Source: Lithobates sylvaticus
Lineage: Eukaryota > Chordata > Amphibia > Anura > Ranidae
Length of the DNA: 64,000 nucleotides
NCBI GenBank assembly: GCA_028564925.1
Contig: CM053026.1
Span: 607,620,457-607,684,456 of the forward strand
Direction: 5' to 3'
Below are positions 22,388-32,960 of the stretch, piece by piece. The position numbers and the translations under genes are program-made. Within the stretch, counting starts at the first letter, position 1. Every line of letters starts with the position of its first letter. The notes beneath the pieces were generated by a model, which was given only the letters and a program-made list of their open reading frames with translations, was not told the origin of the DNA and did no database searches.

Positions 22388-23164
22388 ATGTTTTCAATTT
22401 TTAGGAAAAATGCTCCAGTCTCTGTGCAGGCACCCACCTCGAGCATTACCTCTATAAGAGGTATGTCTGGTTCCTCTCTGCTTCCCCAGCGATTTGGGGG
22501 CGATACAGTCCAATTCCAAGGGTTTCTTAACCAGGTTGAGATATACTTTGAGATGCTGCCCCAGGCGTTTCCCACGGACAGATGCAAAGTAGGTTTCGTA
22601 ATATTTTTGCTTTCTGTGAGAGCCTTGGCCTAGGCAAACCCTTTATGGGAGATGCAAAAACCTGTTTTCTGGAGTTATCTTGAGTTTATGGCTTCTTTTA
22701 AAAGGGTATTTGATGTTCCCACACGCTCCGCTTCTGCTGCCAATTCCCTAATGTCAATCAAACAGAATATGAGAACTGTTGCCGATTACGCCATTGAATT
22801 CCGTACTCTGGCAGCAGAGGTTTCTTGGAACAATGAGGCCCTAGTGGCTGCTTTTTCTCATGGTCTCTCGGATACCATCAAAGATGAGATAGCAGCCCGA
22901 GATATACCCACTGAGCTGGAGAAGTTGATCACGTTTGCCATCCTCATTGACTCCAGCCTCAGAGAAATACTCTCTTTTAAGGATCGCTTGCTGAAGCCTC
23001 CTATATATTTGTCTCCGAGCTTTGCAGTCCCACCCTTGCCTCCCTCACCTCCCATGACTCCTGGTACCGAGTCAGTCAGTGAAGATGAACCCATGCACTT
23101 GGGCTTCATGCGTCTCTCTGCGGATGAGAGAACCCTTAAGAGGAGGGAGAGTGCATTTTTTTAG
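22388..23164 (+). pseudogene. Gypsy gag region
   Basis: Capsid-like sequence recognisable from FQGFLNQVEIYFEMLPQAFP, SYLEFMASFKRVFD and ADYAIEFRTLAAEVSWN, the usual Ty3/Gypsy (retrotransposon gag) pattern, followed by a proline-rich linker. It belongs to the fossil spanning 22388-34556. Confidence 0.85.
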
Positions 23165-23224
23165 GCAGGTCACTTTTTGAAGTCTTGTCCTACCCATCCA
23201 GGGAACACCCGAACCTTGAGGCCC

Positions 23225-24020
23225 TGTCACGGACAGACCTTAGGTGGCGTTGTTTCGTCCCCAGTTATCCTGAAGGATAAACCCCTGGTTTTGGTTACCC
23301 TTTCTTGGTATCAGGAACTAAGTACTCACCGAGGCCAAGATGCCGAGAGCGGTTGCCCTTGCGACTCAGCGCCCACTGCCCCTGAAGGTGGTACAGGGGG
23401 CAGTTGGCACCAATAGGCACAAGCCACCTGCTGGATGGTGACTTCACGTGGGCCCAGGTGCTGCAGCTAGGAGATGGACAGGAACTGAAGAACTGGCTGA
23501 GGTTCCAACACAGGTAGACAAGCAGGAAGAAGGCTGAGGGTCAAACACAGGAGATTAGTCAGGCACAAGCTAGAGGGTCAAACACAGGCAGGCAAGTCCA
23601 ATGCAAGGTAGCAAGGCGTAGAGGCAAGGAAGGTCCAAAGGCAGGCAGAGGGTCAGGTACTGGCAGCAAGAAGCAGATATCCAAGATGCAGGCCGAGGGT
23701 CAAACACAGGAGATGGTGGGAAGTCCGGGAGAGCAAGCCAAAGGTCAAGGTTGGGAGAGAGCAGGGAGGTCAGAACGATCCGGGTCGGCACCAGGTGGTC
23801 AATCAAAGATAGCAGGTACGGGCACAAGGACAAGGGACAGCTGACAGACGAACCAGCGTTTGTTTAGGTGCAGAGGCCTCTCTTTTATAGGCCAGCTGGA
23901 GGTCACATGGGGCGTGCGCTAGTAGAGCCGCGAGTGCGCCGCCGCTACATCTCCCCATCTCTTCCTATGCGCTGGAGCGCCGGACCTGTGCGCATGCGCA
24001 CTAAGGTGCGCGGCTGACGA
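23225..24020 (-). mobile_element. Solo LTR fossil inserted in the Gypsy element
   Basis: Read on minus, it starts near GTCAGCCGCGCACC and ends GTCTGTCCGTGACA. It has a TATA box (CTATAAAAGAG, about 23880-23893), and flanking pentamers GGCCC and GGTCC differ at one base. It separates Gypsy gag from protease. The middle is rich in GGGTCAAACACAGG-like words. No internal region remains. Confidence 0.55.
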
Positions 24021-24049
24021 GGTCCCTAATACTTGGGCTGAGTAATCCG

Positions 24050-25930
24050 TCGAGATACAGGCTCTAATCGACTCTGGGGCTGCATGCCTGTTCATTGATG
24101 CTGCCTTTGTATCGAAGCACTCAATTCCACTGCAGCTGCATGACACTCCATTTGCCATTGAAGCTCTTGACAGGAGACCTCTACAGCCCGCACATGTGAC
24201 TCATGAGGCGGTTCCATTGTCCATGGCCGTAGGGGCTCTTCACCATGAGATAATCCAATTCCAAGTTATTTCCTCACCCAAGTTTCCGCTGGTTATTGGT
24301 TATCCTTTGTTACAGAGGCACAACCCCTCTTTTGATTGGCTCCGTGCTGAGACATGCTTTCAGAAGGTAACCAAGGTCCTGCACCCTTCTTCTCTCTCAT
24401 CCCTGCCAAAGGAGTACAGAGATTTTAGCAATGTCTTTGACAAAGGTCAAGCCGGTAGTTTGCCTCCACACTGGCCGTATGATTACGCAATTGACCTTCA
24501 ACCTGGTGCCATACCCCCTGGTGGCCAGGTTTACCCTTTCTTGGTCTTGGAGGATAAGGCCATGGAGGAGTATGTTGCAGGCGCATTTTCTTGAGGTTTC
24601 ATCTGCAAATCCTCGTCTCCTGCTGGTGCTGTTTTCTTCTTTGTGAGGAAGAAAAGTGGTGAACTGAGAACTTGTATTAATTATAGGGGTCTCAATCATT
24701 TCACGATTAAGAATGCCTATGCGATTCCATTGATTACAGAGTTATTTTACCTCCTCAAGGGAGCAACCGTTTTCACAAAGCTTGATTTGAGAGGGGCATA
24801 CAATCTCATGATGAGGATTAAGGAGGGTGACAAGTTGAAAACTGCGCTGAATACCAGAATAGGCCATTATGTGTACCTTGTAATGCCTTTCGGCATTTGT
24901 AATGCCCCAGCAGTTTTCCAGGAATTTATTAACAATGTCCTCCGAGATTTGTTGCAGTTATGTGTGGTGGTTTATCTCAACGATATCCTCATATTTTCCA
25001 AGTCCCTGGAGAGCCACCACACAGATGTCTGTCGTGTGCTTCAGAAACTAAGAGAGAACAATTTCTATTGTAAATTGGAGAAGTGTGAATTTCATTGTGA
25101 ACAGGTTAAATTCCTGGGCTGTCATTTCCACTGCTGGTTTTTCGATGGACCCAGAGAAACTTTCAGCAGTCCTACATTGGCCCCAACCCGTGGGTTTACA
25201 TCCTCTGCAGCGTTTTTTTGGCCTTGCCAGCTATTATCGGAAGTTTATTCGTAGCTTCTCTTCTCTGGTCAAGCCCCTGACTGATATGACCAGAAAAGAC
25301 GGTAACCCACAGTGTTGGTCTCTGGAGTCCATTAAGGCCTTTGAGAGTCTCAAGGCTGCCTTTGTTTCTGCTCCTGCGTTACCTTTTATCCTTGAGGTTG
25401 ATGCTTCTGAGACTGGAGTTGGCACCCTTCTGTCTCAACATCCTACCTCTGAGAGCGCTATGCATCCTTGTGGCTACTTTTCCAAGAAATTGTCACCTGC
25501 GGAGAGCAATTACAAGATTGGTGACAGAGAGCTGTTAGCGATCATTTTAGCCCTGAAAGAATGGGGACATCTCCTCGAAGGTACTCATTCTGACCATAAG
25601 AATCTCACATTCTTGTCTGAGGCTAAACGCCTCTCTCCCAGAAGGGCACAATGGGCTCTTGTCCAGTTTCAATTACATTGTTTCATTCTTACCCGGTACT
25701 AAGAATGTAAGGGCTGAAGCTTTGTCACGACAATTTTCCTCCACTTTCAAGATAAAGTCGGTTCCGGTTCCTATGATTCCTCCTGATCGTATTCTGGCTA
25801 TGGTTCGCACCAGTCTCACTTCTCCTTTAGGTGACAAAAATCTTGCTGCTCAGTTTCATTGTCCTCCTGAGAAACCTTGTGACCGCTGCTTTGTCCCAGA
25901 GAGTCTCTGTACTGCCGTGCTTCAGACTTA
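24050..25930 (+). pseudogene. Gypsy pol: protease, reverse transcriptase, RNase H
   Basis: Protease is marked by ALIDSGAACLFID. RT is marked by [26 protein letters not shown] and a YLNDIL catalytic-site equivalent. The RT/RNase H connection is marked by [16 protein letters not shown], and RNase H by ILEVDASETGVG. The pieces fall in more than one frame, as expected for a fossil. Insertion of the LINE at 25941 interrupts the region just before integrase. Confidence 0.9.
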
Positions 25931-25937
25931 CCCTTCT

Positions 25938-25940
<3 letters not shown>
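25925..25940 (+). repeat. Target-site duplication of the LINE, left copy
   Basis: GACTTACCCTTCTTCC, identical to 32961-32976. A 16-bp duplication fits L1-clade target-primed integration into Gypsy pol. Confidence 0.95.
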
Positions 25941-25967
<27 letters not shown>

Positions 25968-25975
<8 letters not shown>

Positions 25976-26754
25976 AAAAAAGTTTATTGAAACTTAGTAC
26001 ATAACAAGCAACTGAAAAAGGCCAAGATGACCAAGAATGAAGATGGTACAAAACTTACAAAACGTATTACATGTGTACAAGAATCAGACAAAATAGATTC
26101 AGAGCAAACAATATGAGTTAACGGTAGCTGGTGATCTCCCAAGAGGAACAAGCAGAAACTGTGAACAAGCAGGGGCTGGGGAGGCTCGTGAGATAGACAA
26201 AAAAAAAAAAAAAAAAGGGCCCTGTTCATGGAACTTCCACAGACGGTCCCCGCACCCCAAAGGGATCATGCTGTGCGGGGGTCAACTGAGGAGCCACGAG
26301 GGCCTTCCTGAGAGATCTAAGCCGAGCTCACAGCTAATATACCCAAACCCGTAGGGGAAAGGACCAGCCAGGTGAGTCTGCCGTTGTCTGGGGAGGCAAA
26401 ACCTAGATAAGCTACAGTTGACAGAGCAGGGGGGGGGGGGACTTCCCCTCACTACAGTTGAGCTAGGCCTTGTGGTTGGGGAGATCACCAGGTACAAAGC
26501 TCACTCCGGTACATGTTGTGGGTCGAGACGACCTAGAGCTGAGACAACTGAGGTATTAGAGAGAGAGAAGTGGAAATAGAGGAGAACAGGAAAGAAGGGG
26601 GGGGGAAAACGACAGACGGGGGGGGAGATTGGAGGCGAAGACGGAGACAGTAGAAGAGGTAGGTATAGGGGATAGGGAGGGTAGGAACCTTCGCGGAGGG
26701 ATCTTGGGTCAGGAGAGGGAGAAGGAGTGAGAGGGGGGGATCCTGGATGCTATA
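25968..26754 (-). other. LINE 3' UTR
   Basis: About 790 bp between the ORF2 stop and the poly(A) tail. It is pyrimidine-rich in the sense strand near ORF2 (26570-26760), with a C run (26431-26440) and a T run (26200-26216). On the sense strand it ends with CAATAAACTTTTTTTAAAAC just before the tail, which gives a poly(A) signal. Confidence 0.8.
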
Positions 26755-29700
26755 TCAGCAAAGAAGGGAAATTCCTATATATGCTGCCCAGGGTTCCCAT
26801 GTGAGCCTGAATTTTTCTGAGGAGTCCAAGATCGCACTAGCTATTTTTTCCTGCGCCATTATCCATGAGATCTTTTGTTTGGTCTGGCTAAAGGAGACCG
26901 AAGGGGATTTCCACGAGTGTGCCAGAGTAATCTTGGCTCCCAGGAGAATATAATGAATTAGGGCTTGCGTCAGTTTAGGGGCGTCCTGAATTCGCTGGTT
27001 GAGGAGGGCCGTGGTGGGTTCTTGTTTAATTGCCAGCCCTGTGGTCTTGCGGATGAGACTGAAAATTTTATTCCAATATCCCCTAATCTTGGGGCATTCC
27101 CAAAATGTGTGAAGGAGGGAGCCCATAAGGCCACAACCTCTGAAACAGAGTGGGGAGGACTGGGGAAAGAATTTAGTGAGCCGGGTAGGAACCAGGTACC
27201 AGCGGGAGATGATTTTGAGGCTTGCTTCCACAAGGGAACTATTAAGTATACCCCTGTAGGAGCGGGCAAAGTTTGAGTGCCAGGTATCCAGGTCCCAATC
27301 AAATTGGAGGTCATGCTCCCACTTCAACATGTAATTCGCTTTTTCCAGGGGGTCAGCTAACGCTGAGTAGATAATGGAAATTCCCCCCCTCACTCCCATG
27401 GCTGAAGAGCACCAGAGCTCATATGGAGTTACTGAAAGTGGGGTATCAGAGCTTTTCCACAATATGTGTAGAAAGTGAGAAAGCTGGTTGTATCGGAAAA
27501 TCTCTGAGGATGGCATGTCCAGTTTGGAGATGCAATGTTTGAGAGAGAGGGGGCCATTGCTGTTAAAGAATTGACCAATTCTATAAAGACCCTTATCGAG
27601 CCACCACTGAAAAGCCTTGATATCTAGACCCGGGGGAAATTGGGGGTTGTGAAAGATGTGTGCCAGGGGGTGCCAGTCGGAAACCAGGGATTGTTTTTTG
27701 TACAGAGTATCGCAGAGAGCCAAAGTATGAGACAAAGTTGGGGAGAGGATCGGGGGTCTTTCTTTTTGTGGTCTCCAAGTAAGAAAATCTAGAGTGTGGT
27801 TAGGAGTTGCCTGTCTTTCTATATCAACCCAGTCCGGTTTTGGGCCCTTGTAATAAATGACTGAAAATTGACTCAATTGGGCGGCTTGATAGTACCACCA
27901 GAGATTAGGCAGCCCCAGACCCCCTTTCTTCCTTGATCTATGGAGAACTGTCTTTGGGAGGCGGTGTCCTTTTCCCCCCCATATGAAGCGTAAAATGGCC
28001 GACTGAAATTTGTCAAGAAATCGTTTCGAAATAGGGATGGGAAGAGAGCGGAATAGGTATAAGATCCTGGGAAGAAGGGTCATCTTAATTGCATTTACAC
28101 GTCCCAGCCATGACATTTTATAAAGAGACCATTGCGCAAGGTCTTCTGATAACCTCTTGATTAAGGGGGGGTAATTATGGCGGAACAATAGTTCGATCTT
28201 GGGAGAGAGTTGAATACCTAAGTAAGGGAGAGAAGAAGTGGACCAAGCGAAGGGGGAATGGGCTTTAATTCTGTCTACTAGGTCCTGTGGGGTGGATATG
28301 TTAAGGGCAATAGATTTTGACATGTTTACTTGTAGTCCTGACACCGCACCAAATTTTTGAAAGAGTAAGATTATGTTGGGAGTAGAGATGAGTGGGGCAG
28401 TTATGAACAGCAGAACGTCATCTGCGAAAAGGGCGCATTTATGGGTTTTTTGGCCGCATTGTACTCCGTGAATATCCGGGTGTTGTCTAATAGCTAAGGC
28501 CAAAGTTTCTATTGCGATAGCGAATAGAATAGGGGAAAGGGGGCAGCCCTGTCTAGTGCCTTTTAGAATAGGAAATTGTTCAGAAAGATGTCCTTGCATT
28601 TTAACTTGGGCTTTTGGGGAGGAGTAAAGGGATGACAGGGTTGTAAGAAAGTCTGGGCCAAAGCCCCATTTCTTGAGGGTGGAGAATAGGTATGGCCATG
28701 TGACCGTGTCAAAGGCCTTTTGGAGATCTATGGAGAGGATATATCCGGATTGGGGGGATTTCCCGTCCCAAGATGATTGCATGAGGGAAATTAAGTCTAC
28801 CGCTCTCCTAATCTGGTCCGGCCCCTGTCTCCCGGGGATGAATCCTACCTGATCCTTATTTATGTAATTTCCAATAAACGACGCCATCCTATTTGCTAAA
28901 ATTTTGGTCATAATTTTTAAATCGTTGTTTATTAAAGAGATTGGCCTGTAATTGCCTACTTCGCTAGAGTCTTTGCCTTGTTTAGGAATAACTGATATGT
29001 ATGCAAGATTGGCTGCTGGTTCCAGAGGGGAACCCTCCCGTAGGGAATTAAAGAGCCGGACCAGACGAGGAGAGAGGACCTCTGAGAAGGTTTTATAGTA
29101 CCGAGATGAAAAACCGTCAGGGCCGGGAGCTGAATCTGTTTTGAGGCTCTTAATGACGTCCTGGACTTCCTCAAGCCTAAAGGGGGAGTCCATGACGTCA
29201 CGGTGGGAGTCCGAGAGTCTGGGGATGTCCAACTCCTCCATAAAAGCATCAATGGAGGCAGGACTGCTCGGGTTGGAGGATGAGTACAGGTTTGAGTAAA
29301 AAGCCTGGAAGGTCTCCAGGATTTTGTGTGGGTTCTGAGTAAGCGTTCCTGACCGGGATTTGATCTTTGGTAAAGAGTAGGTCCTAATTTTGGGGGAGAG
29401 TCTTGCTGCTAGCTGTGGGCCTATTTTGTCGGCTTGTAGATAGAACCGTCCACTTAGCCAGTTTAAGTGTTTGGTGGCGTTGGATGTCAGGGCTAGGTTT
29501 AGGGCGGCTCGGGATACTTCTAAATTGGACAATGTGACGGGAGTAGGGTTGTTCTTGTGGGCTTTGCTGAGAGACTTGAATTCACATTCGAGTTTGTCTA
29601 CATCTACCTTCCTCTCCCGCTTCAGTTTGGAAGCCAGTTGGATTATTTTTCCCCTTAGGACCGCTTTATGTGCACCCCAAAGAAAGCTCGGGGAAGTGTC

Positions 29701-30564
29701 GCCAGTGTCATTAAGGAGGAAGAATTCCCGAATGTCTTTTTCGAGCATGGTGCAATGGACCGGGTTGGAGAGAAGGGTTTTGCTTAGACGCCACTGGGGG
29801 GGACCAGGAGGGGAGAGAGAGCTAGTCATTCTCAGGGTCACCAGGGAGTGATCTGACCAAGGGACATCATGGATGTCTGCATGAGTCGCAGTGTGTATTT
29901 CCGAATTGAGAATGAATAAATGGTCAATTCTGGCGTATGTTTTGTGCGGTGCAGAATAGTGTGTAAAGTCTTTGGATGTAGGGTTTAGTTCTCTCCAGGA
30001 GTCAATTAGGCCCCTGTCGTGGAGCAGGCGTGCAATTCTGAGGCTCTGTTTTGGGGGTTTTTTAAGGTGGGGCTTGGTTTGGTTAGATTTATCAAGCATA
30101 TCATCGAATGTGATGTTGGAGTCCCCCCCTAGGATGAGTCTGCCTTCTAAATGTGGAGAGAGGGTGGAGAACATAGAGGCGAAAAAACGCGCTTGACCCT
30201 GGTTAGGGGCATAGTAAGAGACGATAGAGTACAGAACCCCTGCGATCTGACCTTTAATGAGTAAGTATCTGCCGTCAGTGTCTTTGATTGTATGGGAATG
30301 TACGAACGGGATTCGTTTAGCTAGCAGAATGGCTACCCCCCTTTTTTTGGACTCTGCGTTTGCCAGGTAGAACGTGGGGAAGTTCCTGTGGAGGAAGGAG
30401 GGGGTGTAGCTGGAAGGGAAGTGGGTCTCCTGAAGGAGGACAATATCAAGGCTTCTGGCATGGTAGCTTTGGAAAGCCTTCCGGCGTTTGGAGGGTGAAT
30501 TGAGCCCCTGCGTGTTATGCGATGCGATCTTCAGAGATGAGAGCTGGGAGTTGGTGTCAGCCAT
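26755..30564 (-). CDS. LINE ORF2: endonuclease and reverse transcriptase, 1269 aa
   Basis: The protein nicks the target and reverse-transcribes the element RNA there. An APE-type endonuclease occupies residues ~10-245 (LKIASHNTQGLNSP, VLLQETHFPSS, LGGDSNI, WSDHSLVTLRM). The RT has YRPISLINNDLKI, SIDLQKAFDTVTW, GTRQGCPLSPILFA and the catalytic FADD (about 713-716, in place of the commoner YADD; both are active variants in this clade). A C-terminal zinc-knuckle-like stretch (CFRGCGLMGSLLHTFWEC) lies near residue 1140. The start MADTNSQLSSLKI sits just before the endonuclease, as is usual. No stop or frameshift is seen over 3.8 kb. Confidence 0.95.
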   Translation of the reverse strand: MADTNSQLSSLKIASHNTQGLNSPSKRRKAFQSYHARSLDIVLLQETHFPSSYTPSFLHRNFPTFYLANAESKKRGVAILLAKRIPFVHSHTIKDTDGRYLLIKGQIAGVLYSIVSYYAPNQGQARFFASMFSTLSPHLEGRLILGGDSNITFDDMLDKSNQTKPHLKKPPKQSLRIARLLHDRGLIDSWRELNPTSKDFTHYSAPHKTYARIDHLFILNSEIHTATHADIHDVPWSDHSLVTLRMTSSLSPPGPPQWRLSKTLLSNPVHCTMLEKDIREFFLLNDTGDTSPSFLWGAHKAVLRGKIIQLASKLKRERKVDVDKLECEFKSLSKAHKNNPTPVTLSNLEVSRAALNLALTSNATKHLNWLSGRFYLQADKIGPQLAARLSPKIRTYSLPKIKSRSGTLTQNPHKILETFQAFYSNLYSSSNPSSPASIDAFMEELDIPRLSDSHRDVMDSPFRLEEVQDVIKSLKTDSAPGPDGFSSRYYKTFSEVLSPRLVRLFNSLREGSPLEPAANLAYISVIPKQGKDSSEVGNYRPISLINNDLKIMTKILANRMASFIGNYINKDQVGFIPGRQGPDQIRRAVDLISLMQSSWDGKSPQSGYILSIDLQKAFDTVTWPYLFSTLKKWGFGPDFLTTLSSLYSSPKAQVKMQGHLSEQFPILKGTRQGCPLSPILFAIAIETLALAIRQHPDIHGVQCGQKTHKCALFADDVLLFITAPLISTPNIILLFQKFGAVSGLQVNMSKSIALNISTPQDLVDRIKAHSPFAWSTSSLPYLGIQLSPKIELLFRHNYPPLIKRLSEDLAQWSLYKMSWLGRVNAIKMTLLPRILYLFRSLPIPISKRFLDKFQSAILRFIWGGKGHRLPKTVLHRSRKKGGLGLPNLWWYYQAAQLSQFSVIYYKGPKPDWVDIERQATPNHTLDFLTWRPQKERPPILSPTLSHTLALCDTLYKKQSLVSDWHPLAHIFHNPQFPPGLDIKAFQWWLDKGLYRIGQFFNSNGPLSLKHCISKLDMPSSEIFRYNQLSHFLHILWKSSDTPLSVTPYELWCSSAMGVRGGISIIYSALADPLEKANYMLKWEHDLQFDWDLDTWHSNFARSYRGILNSSLVEASLKIISRWYLVPTRLTKFFPQSSPLCFRGCGLMGSLLHTFWECPKIRGYWNKIFSLIRKTTGLAIKQEPTTALLNQRIQDAPKLTQALIHYILLGAKITLAHSWKSPSVSFSQTKQKISWIMAQEKIASAILDSSEKFRLTWEPWAAYIGISLLC

Positions 30565-31436
30565 GAGAATCAGGGGAGAGGATCGCGAATGTGTGTGGGG
30601 AGCTTACCTTATTCCTTGGAGCACAGATGACAGTCTTTGAAAGTCTGACCCCTTGGTGACCTCTAAGGGATACGAAGAGGGGAGGCTGCCGCGAAGGTTC
30701 CTGGAGAGAAATGGGAGGGCCGAAAAGGAGCAAGAGAGAGGGGATGAGAGGGAAATGAAAAGAAGAATGAGTTGATGGAGTGAGGGAAGAGAATAAGAAC
30801 ATGTTTAGTAAAGAGAAAAAAATGCAATATAATATAACAAAAAACAAGTGTATTGTGATAGCAACCGGACTGGCAAGCCAAGTCCAAGTCCGGAGCCTCC
30901 CGTTCAGGGAGGCCTCGGAGAGGGTACAACCGCAAAAGGGTCGTTTACCTGGTGTTACCCGAGGGAAGGGCTTCCCTCAGAGTCACAACAGAGAAGGGTG
31001 GCATGGTGGGCCGCTCCGGCCGTCGACTCCCCTGTGGAGAAAAGGCAGAAGTTATGGGACTGGGGGAGCAATAGGAGATGTGGGAGCCAGAGATGGCAAC
31101 AATCTTAAAAACATTGGCATACTTATCAGGGAACAAACAGACATTAGGAATAAGTAGGTCTTCTAGTGGGGGGGTCTGGGGAGGTTGCCTTTGGCAAGTT
31201 ACCGAGACAAGGGGTGTAGCTGAGAGTATAACCTAGGGCAGGTATCTTCAGTGCAAAGATAACGGAGGCCAAGCAATACAACCTAACGGGGGTGAAAAAG
31301 GCAAGACACAACAAAAAAAATAAAATGCGAACCCACCCCAGCCGGGGTGGAAGGTTTTAAGGTATGGTTGGGTAACCCAACTAGCCATAGGGAGGCTAAT
31401 GGGGCCCGGCTACTCGAGGCAAGGTACCTGAGACAA

Positions 31437-31489
<53 letters not shown>

Positions 31490-31616
31490 AGGGGGGGGGG
31501 AGCAAGTGAAGAGAGTCCTAGACATGTAGGGCAGTCCACTACGTGTTTGAATGGGGGCCACAATTAGACCCAAATGTGGAGAATGCCCGTTCCGAACGGG
31601 GGTCTTGTGGGGTCAC
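30565..31616 (-). other. Unusually long ORF1-ORF2 spacer with a 50-nt homopolymer
   Basis: About 1.05 kb separates the two ORFs. It holds no long frame. On plus it contains 50 consecutive A (31438-31487) followed after GAA by ten G. On the sense strand this is C10, TTC, T50. A pyrimidine tract of this length is odd inside an otherwise intact LINE. It could be a family trait, or the tail of a small plus-strand retroposon inserted in the spacer. Confidence 0.8.
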
Positions 31617-32807
31617 TCATCTCGGAGGGTGAGAGTCTCGGTGTCTCTTAGGCAGTTGTTTGTTCCATAGCGGAGTCAGAGGACTTCCTGGAGGAGGTCG
31701 TTTGGAAGAGCTTGTCTTGGCTGGGGGAGGTGGAGGAATGAGGTCCTGTGTTATAAGACCAAGTTGCAGTAGAAGGCGCTCGCCGTCTTGAAAGTTGGAG
31801 AATCCGTAGGATTTGTCACTTAGATGGAACTGTAGGCGAAAGGGGAATGACCAGCGGTACTTAATGGAATTCTGAGAAAGGATTTCAAGCAGGGGTTTGA
31901 GGGATCTCCGCTTTTGAATGGTGGTGGGGGAGATGTCAGCGAAAATTTGTAACTTGTGACCCTGGAAAGAGAGGTTGTCTAGGTTACGGGTCTTTTTCAT
32001 CACCTCTTCTTTGACCCCGTAAAAATGAGGTTTAACAACTATGTCCCTTGGTAGACCGTCTTGGCGCGGGAGCTGTAGCGCTCTGTGGGCTCTGTCCAGT
32101 TCAAGTCTATGCCCCTGAATGTCTGGGATGAGCTCTTTAATAAAGAGTTTAACGGTGCCGGGGATGTCAGTGACTGATTCGGGGATCCCCCGTATCCGGA
32201 AATTGTATCTTCTGCTTCTGTTCTCCAAATCGTCGATTTTGGCCAGGGCAGAGTCTAATTGGTCTTGGAGAGTTTGGATGCATGTGGAGTTCTGGGCCGT
32301 GCGGGCTACTGTGTTGTCCACCACATGTTCAATTGCGTCCATGCGGGATCCCAGGCTTTGTAGATCAGCCTTAATGGTTGAAGTGATCTCCTTGGCATTC
32401 TGAGCCAGGCCCGCTGCTAGCATGTCAGAGAAGCTCTGCATGAGCAATTTAATGTCAGGGGTCTGGGATGGATGCATGGGGGAGGATTGCAGTGTGCCTG
32501 CTAGGCCTGCCAGGCCTGCTAGGCCTGAGGGGGATGCTAATGTGGGGGTTTGGAGCATTCCTCCTATTGTCCTGTCCAGCAGAGATTCAGTGGAGGCTGG
32601 GGAGAAACCGAGGGGGGAGTTTGTACTCACTGGGGTTGCCAGCATAGATGATTGATGCTGGATTGGGGAGGGAGGGTCCGCTATGGTGTCCTGCTCCTCC
32701 ATGCTGCCTCGTGTCTGTGATGCGGCCGCCATCTTAGCAGGTCCAGGGGCCGCCAGGTTAAAGTCCAGTTGCCGGCTAACGTCCGTTTTTTTCGGGCCGG
32801 ACGGCAT
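31617..32807 (-). CDS. LINE ORF1 protein, 396 aa
   Basis: RNA-binding chaperone of the LINE ribonucleoprotein. The first ~120 residues are proline/serine-rich. A coiled coil runs over ~120-205 (ADLQSLGSRMDAIEHVVDN, LQDQLDSALAKIDDLENRS). An RRM-like domain begins YNFRIRGIPESVTD and includes LDRAHRAL. The C-terminal domain has IQKRRSLKPLLEIL and YRWSFPFRLQF. It is the same architecture as the ORF1 at 40-1149 but clearly a different subfamily. The tail is proline- and lysine-rich. The first ATG lies ~150 bp from the element's 5' end. Confidence 0.93.
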   Translation of the reverse strand: MPSGPKKTDVSRQLDFNLAAPGPAKMAAASQTRGSMEEQDTIADPPSPIQHQSSMLATPVSTNSPLGFSPASTESLLDRTIGGMLQTPTLASPSGLAGLAGLAGTLQSSPMHPSQTPDIKLLMQSFSDMLAAGLAQNAKEITSTIKADLQSLGSRMDAIEHVVDNTVARTAQNSTCIQTLQDQLDSALAKIDDLENRSRRYNFRIRGIPESVTDIPGTVKLFIKELIPDIQGHRLELDRAHRALQLPRQDGLPRDIVVKPHFYGVKEEVMKKTRNLDNLSFQGHKLQIFADISPTTIQKRRSLKPLLEILSQNSIKYRWSFPFRLQFHLSDKSYGFSNFQDGERLLLQLGLITQDLIPPPPPAKTSSSKRPPPGSPLTPLWNKQLPKRHRDSHPPR

Positions 32808-32960
32808 CCGAGAGGGTGCCTGAGTGCTCTGGGTAGCCTGGGGGCCTTTGTGAGAGCCGTCCCGCTGATAAGCGCTGTGCTGGGAGCCGAGTGGGGCCGG
32901 AGCGGTGCGGAGCTCTCGGTCAGTGCGACTTCCCGGGAGTCCCGCGCATGCGCACCTCTC
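32808..32960 (-). promoter_or_regulatory. LINE 5' UTR with NRF1-type palindrome at its start
   Basis: Short GC- and CpG-rich leader. CGCGCATGCGCA (32943-32954) fits the NRF1 consensus YGCGCAYGCGCR and lies about 7-18 nt from the element's 5' end. L1-clade promoters are internal, so a factor site at +1 to +20 would be in the right place (human L1 has YY1 there). Binding is inferred from sequence alone. Confidence 0.55.

Larger units (their letters stand above)
25941..32960 (-). mobile_element. Full-length Tx1/L1-like LINE, apparently intact, nested in Gypsy
   Basis: A 7.0-kb element on minus, bounded by identical 16-bp target duplications. In sense order it has a ~150-bp GC-rich leader, ORF1 (32807-31617), a 1.05-kb spacer, ORF2 (30564-26755), an ~800-bp 3' UTR and a poly(A) tail (T run 25941-25967 on plus). 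Both ORFs are free of stops and carry the expected motifs. The perfect duplication, long homopolymer tail and open ORFs all point to a recent insertion. Whether it can still move cannot be told from sequence alone. Confidence 0.93.

Noticed and set aside
26965-30196. Plus-strand frames across the LINE ORF2 region
   Set aside because: Antisense shadows of the 1269-aa ORF2, without domains of their own.
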